A stretch of DNA of 64,000 nt from Cristatella mucedo (GCA_009760855.2 WPIO01000002.1:7870001-7934000), one strand, 5' to 3'; positions 13,495-26,892 are shown, counted from the stretch's first letter. The notes: a model not told the origin generated them from the letters alone. Translations and numbers: made by a program.

Positions 13495-13817
13495 TACTCT
13501 CTCTCTCTCTCTCTCTCTTCCTCTCTGTCTGTCTGTCTCTCTGTCTCTGTCTGTCTCTGTCTCTCTTTCTGTCTCTCTCTGTCTCTCTGTCTCTCTGTCT
13601 CTCTGTCTCTGTCTCTGTTTCTGTCTCTGTCTCTGTTTCTGTCTCTGTCTCTGTTTCTGTCTCTGTCTCTGTTTCTGTCTCTGTCTCTCTGCCTCTCTCT
13701 CTCTCTCTCTGTCTCCGTCTCTCTGTCTCTCCGTCTCTCTGTCTCCCCCTCTCTCTGTCTCTCTCTGTTTCTCCCCCTCTCTCTCCCTCACTCTCTCTCT
13801 CCCCTCTCTCTCTCCCT

Positions 13818-13882
<65 letters not shown>

Positions 13883-13985
13883 TTTCACTCCCTCCCCCTC
13901 TCGCTTCCTCCTTCTCTCTCTCCCCCTCTCCCTCCCTCTCTTTCACCCCTCCCCCTCTCTCCACCTTTCTCTCTCTATCTCTCCT
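13495..13985 (+). repeat. CT/CTGT low-complexity array, about 490 bp
   Basis: Begins as CT, passes through CTGTCT and CTCTGTTTCTGT units (about 13600-13700, period 24), and ends as CT and CTCCC. Ser/Leu/Val frames on + and Arg/Glu/Thr frames on - are artefacts. Confidence 0.97.
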
Positions 13986-15215
13986 TACTGAAGGAGAAGA
14001 AGCACTCTTCGCTCGCAGAACTCTAGCTGGAACGAGCTTCGCACCATCCGGCCGACACCGCCAAGCCTTTCTAGGTGGTTTGAGCAGGCCAAATGTCGGC
14101 GGCCCTACTCTCTGCCTTGACCCCTAGGTACGTTACATGCGTGAGCTTGTGTCCCGAACCGCTCCAGACTCGCTACTTGCCTAACGTTCGACCCCACTGG
14201 CCCGGCAAAGCTTGACTAAAACTCACCGGATAAGGCGAGGCAACGTTCGCGGAGCGGTCAAGAAAGCAGGACTGCAAGGTGCGGTGAGGGCCGTTGTACT
14301 GCGTAGCTAGGTGCATACGGAAAGCGAGGCTGGCGGTGCGCTCGCCGCTTCATCCTGCAGCTTCGTGCCCTCAGAGGGGCGGGCAGCCGAGACAGAGCAG
14401 GACTAATCAGCATGCCAAGTGACGTCACCAGGGCAGCTGAAAGTAAAAATGCACTAGGTAAAGCATGAACCTTAACCGAACCGGAGAGGAATAAGATTAG
14501 CTACGTCTTTTTAATATCGCAACCCACCGTCCCATCTGAGCTGAGCCATTCGACCGCTTACGAGCTAATAGTCTTTCAATTCACCGTGGCCCATCTGTAG
14601 TAAGTGGTAGATATCCCATGATAAGTATAGTCCACACACATTGAATCTAATAGTCCTTTGAAACTCTTTTTTTGTCCCGACGTACTTGGAAATTTGATCT
14701 GATGTTGGTCGGTGTATCTGCTAATACGAAATATCAGCACAACGTAAAGATACAATCGCACTGTACTGCTGTGATGAAGTCATGGAAATTCCACCAACTC
14801 ATTCCTTACGTTTTTTCACAAATGTAAAATCACTTTGCTATCAGTTTTTATTTTTAGTAGCAAATATGTATAGCCCCGCATTGTCAGTAACGAGCCTCGG
14901 CCCAACTCTACTTTAGTATCGAAGGAGAGCCACCTATTGTGTGACGGCCTCCCTCGCCCCACCCCGATGGCTATTGCATGCACGAGAGAGGGCCACGGCA
15001 TCCATTTTGAGTTCATTTTTTGCTAGATTGCTACCTTCTCGAACTTTCGCGAAGCGATTTTTTGCTAAGATATAGCACCCGGACGTCCTTTGTATCCGAT
15101 CGTAAGCGACCGAGACGCCTCTTTCCGTAAGTGGCGGCTCCTAAATCGCTGGCCAATTCTGGAGAGGAAAGTGCGGTAGCGGCCGAAGCGTAGCTCGTTC
15201 AAGTGTGAGCGGGGT
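13986..15215. other. No gene seen
   Basis: Moderate GC near 14000-14400, AT-richer to 15060. No repeat family or domain recognised. Confidence 0.45.
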
Positions 15216-15713
15216 GTGGTCCTCACTTCCCTTGCTACGCTTGACGATCGCTCTCGTCGCTGCAACCTCCTGGCTGGCGCCCTGCGAGCAGAGTTCAAGT
15301 TCATGCGACTGTTAGACGGCAACGCAGCTCCTGCTACGCACGCGGCTCTGAACCGAAGAGGAAGCCGAGAGCTGCCGAAGCCTATCGCGGGGAGCCAGGA
15401 CCCCGCCGCACCGGAAGCAGCCGCGGCGGGACAAAGCGATCGCTCGATTCGTTGGCTGCCGCCCGGGGCCGCGGACCCTGTTTGTGCAGACCGCAATCAG
15501 CAATCAGGCGACAACAATGACCGCTCTGTAGGCTCCGGAATGTCAATGCTGGACACTACTTTAAAAGCAATACGTCTGTATCTATGCAGAAATCGCAGCT
15601 TCCAGGCGTCTACTCGGCCGAATGGGCTCGGACCGGGGAGGGGGCTTGGAGTGCATATGAGGGCTTTAAATTTAATTCAAGTCGACCACACTCGCACTCG
15701 TAGGCATAACTAA
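15216..15713 (+). CDS. Uncharacterised 165-codon open frame, possible exon
   Basis: The frame opens at a GTG, so if it is real the true start lies upstream or in another exon. The first 110 codons have a codon mix that looks more coding than its surroundings, with C/G-ending codons and few rare combinations. An Ala/Pro-rich stretch (AAPEAAAAGQSDRS type) sits around residues 70-85. The last 50 codons look less convincing. No domain is recognised. The opposite strand has an overlapping 143-codon frame (15065-15496), so one of the two is a shadow; I prefer the plus one because of its composition. Confidence 0.25.
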   Translation: MVLTSLATLDDRSRRCNLLAGALRAEFKFMRLLDGNAAPATHAALNRRGSRELPKPIAGSQDPAAPEAAAAGQSDRSIRWLPPGAADPVCADRNQQSGDNNDRSVGSGMSMLDTTLKAIRLYLCRNRSFQASTRPNGLGPGRGLGVHMRALNLIQVDHTRTRRHN

Positions 15714-15898
15714 TAGAGGGTGGCGTTGGTCTATTTGCAAACGTTGTGTCCGCGAACGTTAGCCGATTGAATATTAGGCGCATCCCCACAGAGCCAATTC
15801 ACTGGATGCGCAATTAATTGATTCACTGGATTGGGCAAATAAAGGTGGGGAAAGAATGGCAGAAAAAAGAAAAGGTCGCTACAAGGAGACAGCAGTCT

Positions 15899-17439
<1,541 letters not shown>

Positions 17440-17880
17440 TGGTGTCTCCAAGCTCATGTAATTTATCTCCGTCTGTAACCCGTCAAAGCCTGAAAGACTA
17501 AGTGGGTGGCACGAAGGTAAGTTTTCTATAGCACACTCAAAGCTTAAGCGACTTTTGGTACGCATTTGGTAGCCAATAGACTTCATCCCACGCAAAAAAG
17601 AGAAAGTGAGAAGCATAGCTGAGTGAGGAGGGTGGGTGAGGGCTGGTGAGTAGCATGGAAGCGGCAGCTCGGGGTGGCTCGAATAGACATGCCTCAGTCG
17701 GCAGCAGAAGAGTAGGTGTCATTGCGTCAGAGTTAAGGAAGTGAATTCAACAGTCTAGGACCTGCATAGTAAAAGCTTCTGTTGCCAACGATTTTTAACC
17801 GGAGTAATGGAACGGCTAATTTATTGTCCACTGAAGACCTGGGGGCATGAGGAGGCAGAAGCTGGTACAGCAATTAAGCT
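17440..17880 (-). mobile_element. LINE-2 3' fragment
   Basis: The minus strand matches the LINE-2 copies at 58915-59955 and 38470-38872. Shared blocks include the antisense of GACGGAGATAAATTAC at the 3' end, the AATAAATTAG segment near 17820, and the AATGAAGTC-like block near 17580. It is cut on its 5' side at about 17880, where unrelated coding-like DNA begins. Stops and indels in all frames make it non-functional. Confidence 0.7.
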
Positions 17881-17883
17881 AGG

Positions 17884-18112
17884 TCATCTACTATCTAAGA
17901 TCTGTCCGACGACACCTGCTCTGGCCTTTGCCTTGAACAGCTTATCGACAAAGTCTTCATGGTAGTTAAAGGCCTCCAACTCTCTCAATAGAGCTGCGAC
18001 AAATTCTTTGTCAAAGTCTGATTTCATATGTTGCGGTGGCATCCGCACCTTCCAGGGGCCCAGCATAGACGTTGTTCCATCCACAGAGTTTACTATATTC
18101 GTTCACTTTACG
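17884..18112 (-). CDS. Exon-like fragment of an unknown protein
   Basis: A minus-strand frame of 66 codons ends in TGA at 17884. It contains a well-formed, soluble-looking sequence: GPWKVRMPPQHMKSD, then DKEFVAALLRELEAFNYHED, then VDKLFKAKARAGVVGQ. The alternating charged and hydrophobic pattern suggests helices. Upstream on the minus strand, GAATATAG at about 18094 could be a splice acceptor that lets the frame open at NSVDGTTS. I do not recognise the family. Sequence further upstream (18110-18300, minus) is also open in other frames, so this could instead be a frameshifted fragment of a longer gene or retroelement. A LINE-2 fragment abuts its 3' side. Confidence 0.3.
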
Positions 18113-18540
18113 TTTTTGTAGCCACATAGTTCTTGGTTTCACTGTGGCTAGTCCCCCGTCCCGTTGTAAGGCGGGGCGTGTTGATCTTGCTGACGCGAAG
18201 ACCAAATGGCAGAGCAACTTGATGAAAGTGTCTAGACGACCCATTAGGCTGGGAGCCATCTTTTTGAAGTCTTCGATGGCACCCAGCCATAATCGTTACC
18301 AAGGAGAGCAGAAACGTTCTCACGCTCTTGAATTTTTTTTTTGGCACACCGAGTAAGCTGGATAAAGGGTAAGTTACACTATTGCTACTCCGAAGCGGCA
18401 CGGCTTCGAGGATCCTGAATGCTGCTGTGATTGCAGAGATGCCACGAATTCCGGTCACAGGCAAGAAGTACGATCGTCTCGTACGGACTGATCTCATTGT
18501 AGAGAAGCAGCGTCCACCTTGACTGGCGCTGAAGCTGGAC
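18113..18540. other. Open but unassigned sequence between two LINE fragments
   Basis: Minus-strand frames of 80-160 codons overlap here. One contains LPFGL, which superficially resembles a retroelement RT motif, but no flanking RT blocks are present. The segment may belong with the exon-like fragment at 17884-18112. Confidence 0.3.
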
Positions 18541-18544
18541 AAGC

Positions 18545-19229
18545 TTGCGATGCTTCTGTAACTCACTGATTGCTGGCCTACCGGCATGTGCGATCAGGCG
18601 ATTACAGATGGTGCAAAACTCCGAAGATAAACTTGTCTGTCGTGAGCGTCGCAGTTGCCACGTTACACCACTTCTCGCCGACCTGCATTGGCTACCAGTC
18701 AAGCAATGGATTGACTTCAAGGTTTTGTCGCTCACTTTTAGGTCACTTCATTCTTTCGCTCCAGCCTATCTCTCAGATCTACTCCACCACCAGGCCAAGC
18801 ATCGTACCACCCGCTTTTCGGATTCCAAAAGTCTACAAGTACCTCAAAAAACCTCAAATCCTTCGGAGGTCGTGCATTTAGTTCGTATGCTCCCAAAGCC
18901 TGGAACTCCCTCTTGACTTGCGTCACAACATCCCCCTTCTTGACCGCATTTAAAAAGAACTTAAAAACACACATACTTACGACAGCATTTAGTGGGTCAC
19001 TGTGATTCGTCCTTGATGTGCTTATGCGTGCTGACACTGTGCATGCTGCCACTAACCACATTTGTATGCTGACCCTGTGCATGTCACCCCAACCACGTTA
19101 TTCATGTTTATCAAGCATGATATTACTCACCATTCAATCGCGCTTCCCTTTGCAGCAAATGTGAAGCGCCTAGAAAGAGATTGAGCTCTCTGATGGCGCT
19201 TTATCAAGTGCATTATTATTATCATTATT
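18545..19229 (+). mobile_element. LINE-1 copy, 5'-truncated, with 3' end
   Basis: Starts abruptly at NSLIAGLPACAIRRLQMVQN, the point where LINE-1 reads NSPLAGLPACVIRRLQLVQN. It then covers the DLHWLPVKQ block, LSLTFRSLHS, AYLSDLL and, after a frameshift, the PKAWNSLP region. The 3' untranslated part includes the hairpin (GAAGCGCCTAGAAAGAGATT...GGCGCTTTATC) and ends in a TTA/ATT repeat at about 19205-19229. The frameshift near 18840 and other changes make it inactive. Confidence 0.9.
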
Positions 19230-19486
19230 CCTTCGATATGGCACGCTTTCATCTGTTCATCTATAGAGCTCCACTGCTTGAGCCTACATGTCAGAGCCTC
19301 GGCATTGGAGTTGCTGAAACCAAAGGCCGCTAATAAAGTAGCTAAGGCAGTTTCGCTTGGGATCCTTAGTTGCATCACTGAAATCGTCTAAATCTACAGG
19401 GTCTTCCTGACTCACTGACCTGCTTCGTTCTGTGAATGGTTGGAGGCGCTCTTTTATTTGTTCCACTCTCTTCGGAATGCGCTGCT
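19230..19486. other. No gene seen
   Basis: Unrecognised sequence between a LINE-1 copy and a CT array. Confidence 0.5.
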
Positions 19487-19569
19487 CTCTCTCTCTCTCT
19501 CTCTTCCATCTCTCTCTCTCTCTCCCTCTCTCTCTATCTCTCTTTCTCGCGCTCTCTCTGTCTCCCTAT

Positions 19570-19605
<36 letters not shown>

Positions 19606-19680
19606 TTCTCTCTATATCTTGCTCTCTCTCGCTCTCTCTCTCTCACGCTCTCTCTCGCGCTCTCTCTCTATCTCTCTCAT
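19487..19680 (+). repeat. CT-rich microsatellite with CTCG and CTAT variants
   Basis: About 190 bases of CT with scattered CTCCCT, TATCTC and CTCGCG interruptions. Confidence 0.96.
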
Positions 19681-20342
19681 CTGGAGAGTGGCTATGGAAG
19701 CTCATGGCAGTGTGTCACCGAGGCAGTGAATAAAGCAAGGTCCGGTCATTTTCTAGCAGGTGCATTCTCGCCAGTCTGCTAATTTATCAAAGCTCTAGAA
19801 AGCTTACAGGTACCTTTAAGAATCTTCCATAAGCAATTCTGAGGCAAAGATCAAAGTCTCTGTCGTAGCATCGGAGATGAGCATCCTGAAATACAACGAA
19901 TTTCACAAAAAATCTACTAGCAATGGCGATGGAAAAGCATCTAGGAACAGCTGTTGTCTCAAGAATTTAGGGCTTCCTGGGCATTTGCTCATCAGAATCT
20001 TTAATGTTACATATTTTTTTGTGACAAACTCACATCCACTGTTTCTCACCAAAAATGCTTAAATTTGGAAACAAAACCACTCTCATCACAGCAGCACGTT
20101 AAAATTAATTGTTCACAGTTTGAAACATGAGCAGTTACGAAACGAAATTCCACACAAAGGAAAAAATTCTAGTACACCGTGATCCTGAGTACGTGAATGG
20201 AATCTTTGGATATCTTATGGGCGAGAGAAACTTTCTAATCGGCTGGTCTCCTCGCCAATTCACAAAGAATCGATTAACTTATTAAAACCTATGGGTATTG
20301 GCCAAGTCGGCAATTCTTTCAAAAAAGGGTGAAATCCTACCT
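19681..20342. other. No gene seen
   Basis: AT-rich, with short frames only. Confidence 0.5.
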
Positions 20343-20349
20343 AGCTCCA

Positions 20350-20442
20350 ACCGTGCTTCCTTTGCAGCAAATGTAAAGTGCCTAGAAAGAGATTGAGTTC
20401 TCTGAGGGCACTATATCGAATTTATTATTATTTTTATTATTA
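20350..20442 (+). mobile_element. LINE-1 3'-end stub
   Basis: Only the terminal part of LINE-1 is present: GTGCTTCCTTTGCAGCAAAT, the hairpin segment (AAGTGCCTAGAAAGAGATTG...GGGCACTATATC) and an ATT/TTA repeat. The truncation is extreme, as is usual for LINEs. Confidence 0.88.
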
Positions 20443-20465
20443 AGATTCCACGTCCGTGCACAAGC

Positions 20466-20625
20466 GACGCACTGGTTTGGCCCAGTGGTTAAAGGGCTCG
20501 CCTTGAACCAGGGTCAAGGTGAATTATTTGAGGTCATAGGCTCGAGCCCCGTGGCATATGTGAAGAGCCTGAATAGAGATAAACTTTTCTTAGGGTACTA
20601 CAGTGTATACAAATTAATTACACAT
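20466..20625 (+). mobile_element. SINE-1, plus orientation
   Basis: The A-box-like TGGCCCAGTGGTTAAAG and B-box-like GGCTCGAGCCCC are clear, followed by the tail GTGAAGAGCCTGAATAGAGA...GGGTACTA. It lies directly after a LINE-1 stub in the same orientation. Confidence 0.85.
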
Positions 20626-20644
20626 ATATTTTATTTATATCAAA

Positions 20645-20751
20645 TTATATATATATATATATATACTCGAGGATATATATATATATATATATATATACTC
20701 GTGATATATATATATATATATATATACTCGTGATATATATATATATATACT

Positions 20752-20812
<61 letters not shown>

Positions 20813-20815
20813 TAT
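20645..20815 (+). repeat. (TA)n array interrupted by TACTCG units
   Basis: Four blocks of TA repeats are separated by ACTCGAGG or ACTCGTGA, then a longer TA run. Tyr/Ile frames across it are artefacts. Confidence 0.96.
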
Positions 20816-20817
20816 AC

Positions 20818-21050
20818 TCGAGTGAGTCCGCGGACTCGCTTCGCTGAGTTATAGTAGAAATACAGCACTGAACATACATGTACACGTTTATTACTTTCTG
20901 GTACACTATGTCTTTTTGTCATCGTGTGTGCCTGTGAACTTGCTTCGCGGAGCGTGATGCCAAGACTACGTGATGGAAGTGTACCGTCTTGCCGCATGAC
21001 GGAGGGAAGGACGGACTTTCTAGCTTTAATTAATAGGAATGCGTTGAGTG
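20818..21050 (+). repeat. R3 dispersed repeat, copy 1
   Basis: Begins CGAGTGAGTCCGCGGACTCG then CTTCGCTGAGT. It contains CGTCTTGCCGCATGACG and ends around TAGCTTTAATTAATAGG. The same blocks in the same order occur at 21070-21240 and, inverted, at 55650-55815. There is no coding capacity and no obvious tRNA head, so its class is unknown. Confidence 0.65.
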
Positions 21051-21069
21051 AGCCTGAGCACATGAAAAA

Positions 21070-21240
21070 TATAATTCGAGTGAACCTGTGGACTCGCTTT
21101 GCTGAGTCATTGTAAAATTAAAATACTGTAATAAGCCACGTGACTTAAGTGTGCTATCTTGCCGCGTGAGGTAAATGAGTGGCAGGTGACGGACGGACGT
21201 GACGGACAGACATTCTCGCTTTAATCAATAGGGATAAGTG
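21070..21240 (+). repeat. R3 dispersed repeat, copy 2
   Basis: CGAGTGAACCTGTGGACTCG, CTTTGCTGAGTCA, CTATCTTGCCGCGTGAGG, repeated GACGGAC, then TCTCGCTTTAATCAATAGGG. It is in the same orientation as copy 1 and about 250 bases downstream, so the two could also be a tandem duplication. Confidence 0.65.
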
Positions 21241-21792
21241 TCCACAGGTTGCTACAGATAAGGAATTCATGTCTGTTAGAGATTCCCATTAGTCTGAAGA
21301 AAGATCCGAAAAAATTCGCAGGAATACCAACGGGCAACCATAATTAAAAAGAAGCTTCCGATTTCAATTCAATTTATTCACAAGTTAAGACAGTTAAGGA
21401 CAAATTAAGGACAGCTGTACATGTCCAAATCAAAAACTCACCATAGTTAGCAGGCGTTCTGGGCACATTGTGCCCACTCTGTAGCCTCGTGATGGTACGT
21501 TTGGAGTACCCGTCAGCTTTTCGTGTAGCCCCCCCCCCCCCCCCCCCCCCCGTTAGCCACTCTGGCTGGCTGGCTGGCGCTGTGGACCCGCGGCTATAGA
21601 TAGCATCAAGTGACCGGAAATAAAACCAACTGCCAGTGCCTCAAGGGCTTCCATGAGGCTGCTCGGGCTCCCTGCAACACGTGACCTCGGTGACCTTGCG
21701 GTTAGTATTGCTGACCATGTCCTGTCGGTAGCAGGCATGGCCGAGCAAGGATATTTTTTATGTAAAGAGCAAAACATAGAAGATTCTCATCC
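21241..21792. other. No gene; contains 23-base poly-C
   Basis: The C run at 21529-21551 is the longest mononucleotide run in the window. The rest is unrecognised. Confidence 0.6.
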
Positions 21793-21955
21793 GCCGAGCG
21801 TGTTTAGCCCAATGGTTAAAAGCTGTCCGCTCCACCAAGGACAAGGTGATCGCATTTGATGACCGAGGTCGTGAACTCAAGCCCAGTGGCACATGTGAAG
21901 TGCCTGAATAGAGATTAAGTTCTCTTAGGAGCTATAGACATGAATTATTGTATAC
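21793..21955 (+). mobile_element. SINE-1, plus orientation
   Basis: Head with TTTAGCCCAATGGTTAAAAG and a decayed B box (AACTCAAGCCC). The tail is GTGAAGTGCCTGAATAGAGA TTAAGTTCTCTTAGGAGCTA (written here in two blocks), closely matching other SINE-1 copies. Confidence 0.85.
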
Positions 21956-22375
21956 AGGCAGGCTAGACCCTTAATTGCTGAACGATCAGAGCTCAAAACC
22001 ATTAGGTTTATTCAATACAAACTCTGCTGTTACTCAACGTGTGGAATTAAGACATAATTTCATCTTGGGGGCGGCGTAGGAGTAGGGGGCAGTGGCCCAG
22101 GTCGCTGCCCCTGGCACTGCCTCCTGGCTCCACCTCCTGGCTCCACCACTGGTCGCAGGTCCTAAATAAAGTAGAGGTCAGATGATAAAACAGCCTCATT
22201 TGCATTATGCAAATACTGACTGTATATAGTGACAGAAGAGGTGTCCCATTGTCCGTTTTTTGAAGATTAGCACCAATCCAATTGAAATACGAGTATTTAT
22301 TTTAACCGTCATGCAACACATGATTGCCACAATCCCAGCTCAGGCTCTCCTCTGTCGTTTTGTTCTCCGGAAAAA
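21956..22375. other. No gene seen
   Basis: A possible, very diverged SINE-2 tail (AACAGCCTCATTTGC...TAGTGACAGAAGAG) lies near 22180-22250; otherwise nothing. Confidence 0.4.
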
Positions 22376-22558
22376 GCACACACACGCACCAGCACACTCA
22401 TGCACGCACACACATACCACATGCACACACATGCACACATACCACACACACACACATGCACATGCACACACATGCACACATACCACATGCACACACATGC
22501 ACACATACCACATGCACACACATGCACACATACCACATGCACACACATGCACACACAT

Positions 22559-22600
<42 letters not shown>

Positions 22601-22640
22601 CCAGACAAACCCACGCAAACTCACACAAACCCACACATGT
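22376..22640 (+). repeat. CA-rich array with a 25-bp minisatellite inside
   Basis: ATACCAC recurs at 22414, 22439, 22480, 22505 and 22530, giving a 25-base unit (ACATACCACATGCACACACATG type) with one irregular step. A pure CA run follows (about 22556-22596), then CAAACCCA units. Cys/Val and His/Thr frames are artefacts. Confidence 0.95.
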
Positions 22641-23325
22641 GCAAACCCTCACTCTCACTCGATCGCTTTAGCTAAAGCCTTTTCTTCCTAGTTCTTACCC
22701 TATAGTCCGTGCAGATATAGTTTATACAAAAAATATACATGTACCAATGTGGGCAGTCGCCAACAGAGAGTAGAAGCAACAGGTCAGCGCTGCGGGCGGT
22801 GGATGTCAGGCGAAAAACGGTTCAAAAAAGGGCAGCCGAGGGCAGACAGACCGCAACCCCTTATGCGACAAAGGCTGGCAATGCCTCTACCTGTCGATGG
22901 CACCTATTGCAACGGCTTCGTGCTAGGACTGGTCTTTCGCACTGCCAGTACCGGTCAATTAACTGCCTTCCTTGTTTAGGTCTATCAGTGCTGCCCAGTC
23001 TACAAAGAATAACGAACAGTCAAAACATGTTGGCCGAATCTGGCCGGCATTGTGGCTTTGACATCGGATGCAGGCGGGCAGATACCAAAGGCGGTGCTGA
23101 AGTCTCCCTCAAATCTCGCTCGCGATTGTTCACGTCTCCGAAGTTGCTGCTATGCGAATGAACGCAGGTACAGGTGGATCTCTTCAACCAAATCAAGTAG
23201 TAACCGTCTTCGATAACAGCATGGCATTTGCAAGTTTCATTCAGAAGGCTGCTCCCATGGCTAGTCATCACATTCTGTTATAGATTAGGGACTGCCAACC
23301 ACGGTGACTAGCTAAAGAGTTTACT
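22641..23325. other. No gene supported
   Basis: A 140-codon plus frame (22739-23161) has no domain. Nothing else is recognised. Confidence 0.4.
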
Positions 23326-23329
23326 AGCT

Positions 23330-23935
23330 CCGCGGCAGCTCTATCCAGACTGGACTGCTGCAATTCAACTTGTGCTCGGCTACGGATAAAAGCTATTAAG
23401 CCTCTCCAGCTGATCATTAATATGGCTGGAAGATTAGTCAACAGCTCCCACAGGTTCAGCTGTATGTCTCCTTAGCAGAAGGAGCTGCAATAGTTCCCGG
23501 TTGATCAACAGATATGGAGTAAAATGCTTACTCTGACTCTCAAGGCCCACCGTTGGGTTGAGTACCTGACTCAACTGCTTCAATGCAGTTTCAACCTTCA
23601 CCCCGTTCATCCCCCTTCAGGTGCTCTATGGACAATGAACTAGCTGATCCATCCTTTGGCTATTAAAGGCTATTGGCGAAGGAAGCTGTTGCTCTACAGG
23701 CCCCCACCTTTCCACAATGCTTACGAAAAGACATCGGGTTTCTTGCTGCATACAGTGGCTCATCCTTGCCAGCCATCCTGAGCTGCTACTTCCATCTTCT
23801 GCCCACTTTCTCGAATGACCTCCTGAGAGAAATATGCTTCCCACTTTCTTTGAGTTTCGTACGATGAAGTCTGTTGGCTACCGTAATGCGCCGGAAGCCT
23901 CCTAACTCTCAAGCCTGACGTCCACTTAGTCTTTA
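23330..23935 (+). mobile_element. Diverged LINE-2 fragment
   Basis: Several blocks match LINE-2 sense sequence (reverse of 58915-59600) in the right order: CCTCTCCAGCTGATCATTAA with GGCTGGAAGATTAGTC, GTTGATCAACAGATATGGAG, CTATGGACAATGAACTAG, and ATGAAGTCTGTTGGCTACCG with CCGGAAG. Many indels place it as an old copy. The coding capacity of the RT C-terminal region is lost. Confidence 0.6.
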
Positions 23936-24726
23936 TGGTTTTGAAGAGCAACAGATGGAGATGCATACACACATATCGTAATGAGCCAAGTCGCATGTTG
24001 TCTGTAAAACTCATTTAGTCGCCTCTGTCGTGCTTGTATGTCCGAGGGCGCAAACATGCAATGCCGGCTGTTTCCGCCTCGAACTATCCATCCTTAGAAC
24101 GATGGATGGACCACATGAGACCTGGTGAGTGATTATTGCTTGAAGCCCTTGAAGCCCGTGCAGCAGTTATTGCGAGCCTGACTTATGCAGCAGAAAAAAA
24201 CCAAACTGCTGTGTTGCCGTATGGGAGGGCACAGCCAAGCTTAAGCATAGCATACGAGCCTTCTAGAAGTATCTTCTGTTGCATCGGCCTTCAGCACGTC
24301 CCTAGCCGTCGAGGGCATGTAGTGTCAACCAGTGCTGTTATGGTATAGACATACGGACATTTCGACGACGAATCGGCAAAACAGGACACGTGTTTGGCAC
24401 CAAACAGAGGCTCCGAGTAGGCCGTCCAGGCACTGCTGCTCCGAGGCAGTCCACGGAGGGAGCAATTGACGGAAGTCCGAGAAGGGTCGGCCAAACGCTC
24501 GGCAATGCATAAGGAACATCCCTGTGGCATCAGGGTATGGGGGATCGATCATACAGAAGGGAAGATCTAGTGAGATGCTTTGCCGAGCCTTTGAGGCCTC
24601 AAAGCTACGACTGGCAGAGTTGGTCTGGGTATTGCCATTCCTGCTCAGCGAGAGGGCAGGCGTCCGCTGGTTCCCCCGTAGCCGCAGTTTGGTGGCAGTC
24701 GTCTTGCCAGCTTTGAGTGAGGGAGA
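23936..24726. other. No gene seen
   Basis: Short frames only. Confidence 0.5.
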
Positions 24727-25255
<529 letters not shown>

Positions 25256-25537
25256 TGTCATTAATACTCGCACGGGACGCCCAACTTATGAGAATTCTTA
25301 AGCACACACACCAAACATTGAATAGGCTCAGCTGACCAGACACTGAGGGTCGGACATCCAGGCTCCCATTGTCGTGGTCATATTGTGCAAATAGATGTCT
25401 ATCAAAGTCTATTGCCGTCTACACATGCCTTTCAGGGCCAATCATCTAAACAGGTTTTCCCACAGCTGATTACTAGTCGATTAGCAAACTAATCACTGAT
25501 TCAGGAGGTTTGTATACAATTGAGCATCTCTGAAGAG

Positions 25538-26112
<575 letters not shown>

Positions 26113-26113
<1 letters not shown>

Positions 26114-26377
26114 GACCGAGACCTTGCGAGTTTGCCCTGCCGGTAGAGATATATCATCCAGCTAGAGAAATTGCTCAACATTCGCAGAGTTTGCCTTCCC
26201 ATGAAGCAAGATCAAGTAAGCTACTAGACAGCATGAAAGTGGACAGGAGGTCGACGAAGTGCTTTTGCTTACGGACGTCTCGTCGGAAATCCGCAACGTC
26301 AACAAGATTATGCACATGGTCGATCTGCTCTCGGCCAAGCGATTCCAGCTGCCTAGCATGACGAATGGGGAATAGCT
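26113..26377 (+). pseudogene. Exon-like sequence with a frameshift, unknown family
   Basis: One frame reads CEFALPVEIYHPAREIAQHS and SSKLLDSMKVD. Then, one frame over, it reads EVDEVLLLTDVSSEIRNVNK and MHMVDLLSAKRFQLPSM before TAG at about 26375. Both halves look like real protein in composition, and the second looks helical. They are out of frame near 26245. A 31-base GTAAGC...ACAG segment separates two alternative frames but is shorter than usual animal introns. The upstream side is destroyed by the GA array. I do not recognise the family. Confidence 0.25.
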
Positions 26378-26764
26378 AAAGGGAATTCTTTACCCGGCTG
26401 CATGCTGTAGTTAAACTAATGATAATGGCTATTAATCATGAGTTCAAACGCACGACGTGCCTACGGATTCGTCGGTTCGACCGCACAGCAGCGGCTGCTG
26501 GCCGACAGACTCGGCTAACCAGAGACGCCTGCTCTGATGGCTAAGCTTACCGAGGCGCCTGTTGTGCTGACCTGCACAGCGCCTGCGAGCGTCGGCGAAC
26601 TACGTAGGCGTCCTCGAACTACGGAAGTGCCCGATGTTCGCCGAACGACTTGCAAGCCCGCTATGTCACACTGTCTTCGCGGAGGCGTGCAGCCATTTAA
26701 CTAGAGAGCCATTTACCTAGTGGCATCGACTGCATGCGAGCTTGCACGGAGTGGAGCATGGAGT
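26378..26764. other. No gene seen
   Basis: Moderately GC-rich sequence without recognisable content. Confidence 0.5.
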
Positions 26765-26892
26765 GGTCTGCAACAGCAGCAGCACCAGCAGCACTAGCAG
26801 CACTAGCAGCACCAGCAGCAGCACCAGCAGCAGCATCAGCAGCAGCACCAGCAGCAGCACCAGCAGCAGCACCAGCAGCAGCACCAGCACCA
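26765..26892 (+). repeat. CAG/CAC trinucleotide array
   Basis: CAGCAGCAC and CAGCACTAG units, about 42 triplets. Leu/Val frames on the minus strand are artefacts. Confidence 0.95.

Noticed and set aside
13456-14127. Long Ser/Leu- and Arg/Glu-repeat open frames across CT/GA arrays, here and at 5.7, 6.8, 19.5, 24.8, 25.5-26.2, 31.6-32.2 and 57.2 kb
   Set aside because: They exist only because the dinucleotide repeat contains no stop codon in any frame; no unique coding sequence supports them.
18108-18300. LPFGL motif as evidence of an LTR-type reverse transcriptase
   Set aside because: No other RT block is found in frame on either side.
22414-22555. Regular 25-bp spacing that could suggest a CRISPR array
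   Set aside because: The spacers are not unique; the whole stretch is CA-derived and the genome looks eukaryotic.
22309-22691. Cys/Val- and His/Thr-repeat frames in the CA array, and similar ones at 46.0-46.3 kb
   Set aside because: Products of the CA microsatellite.
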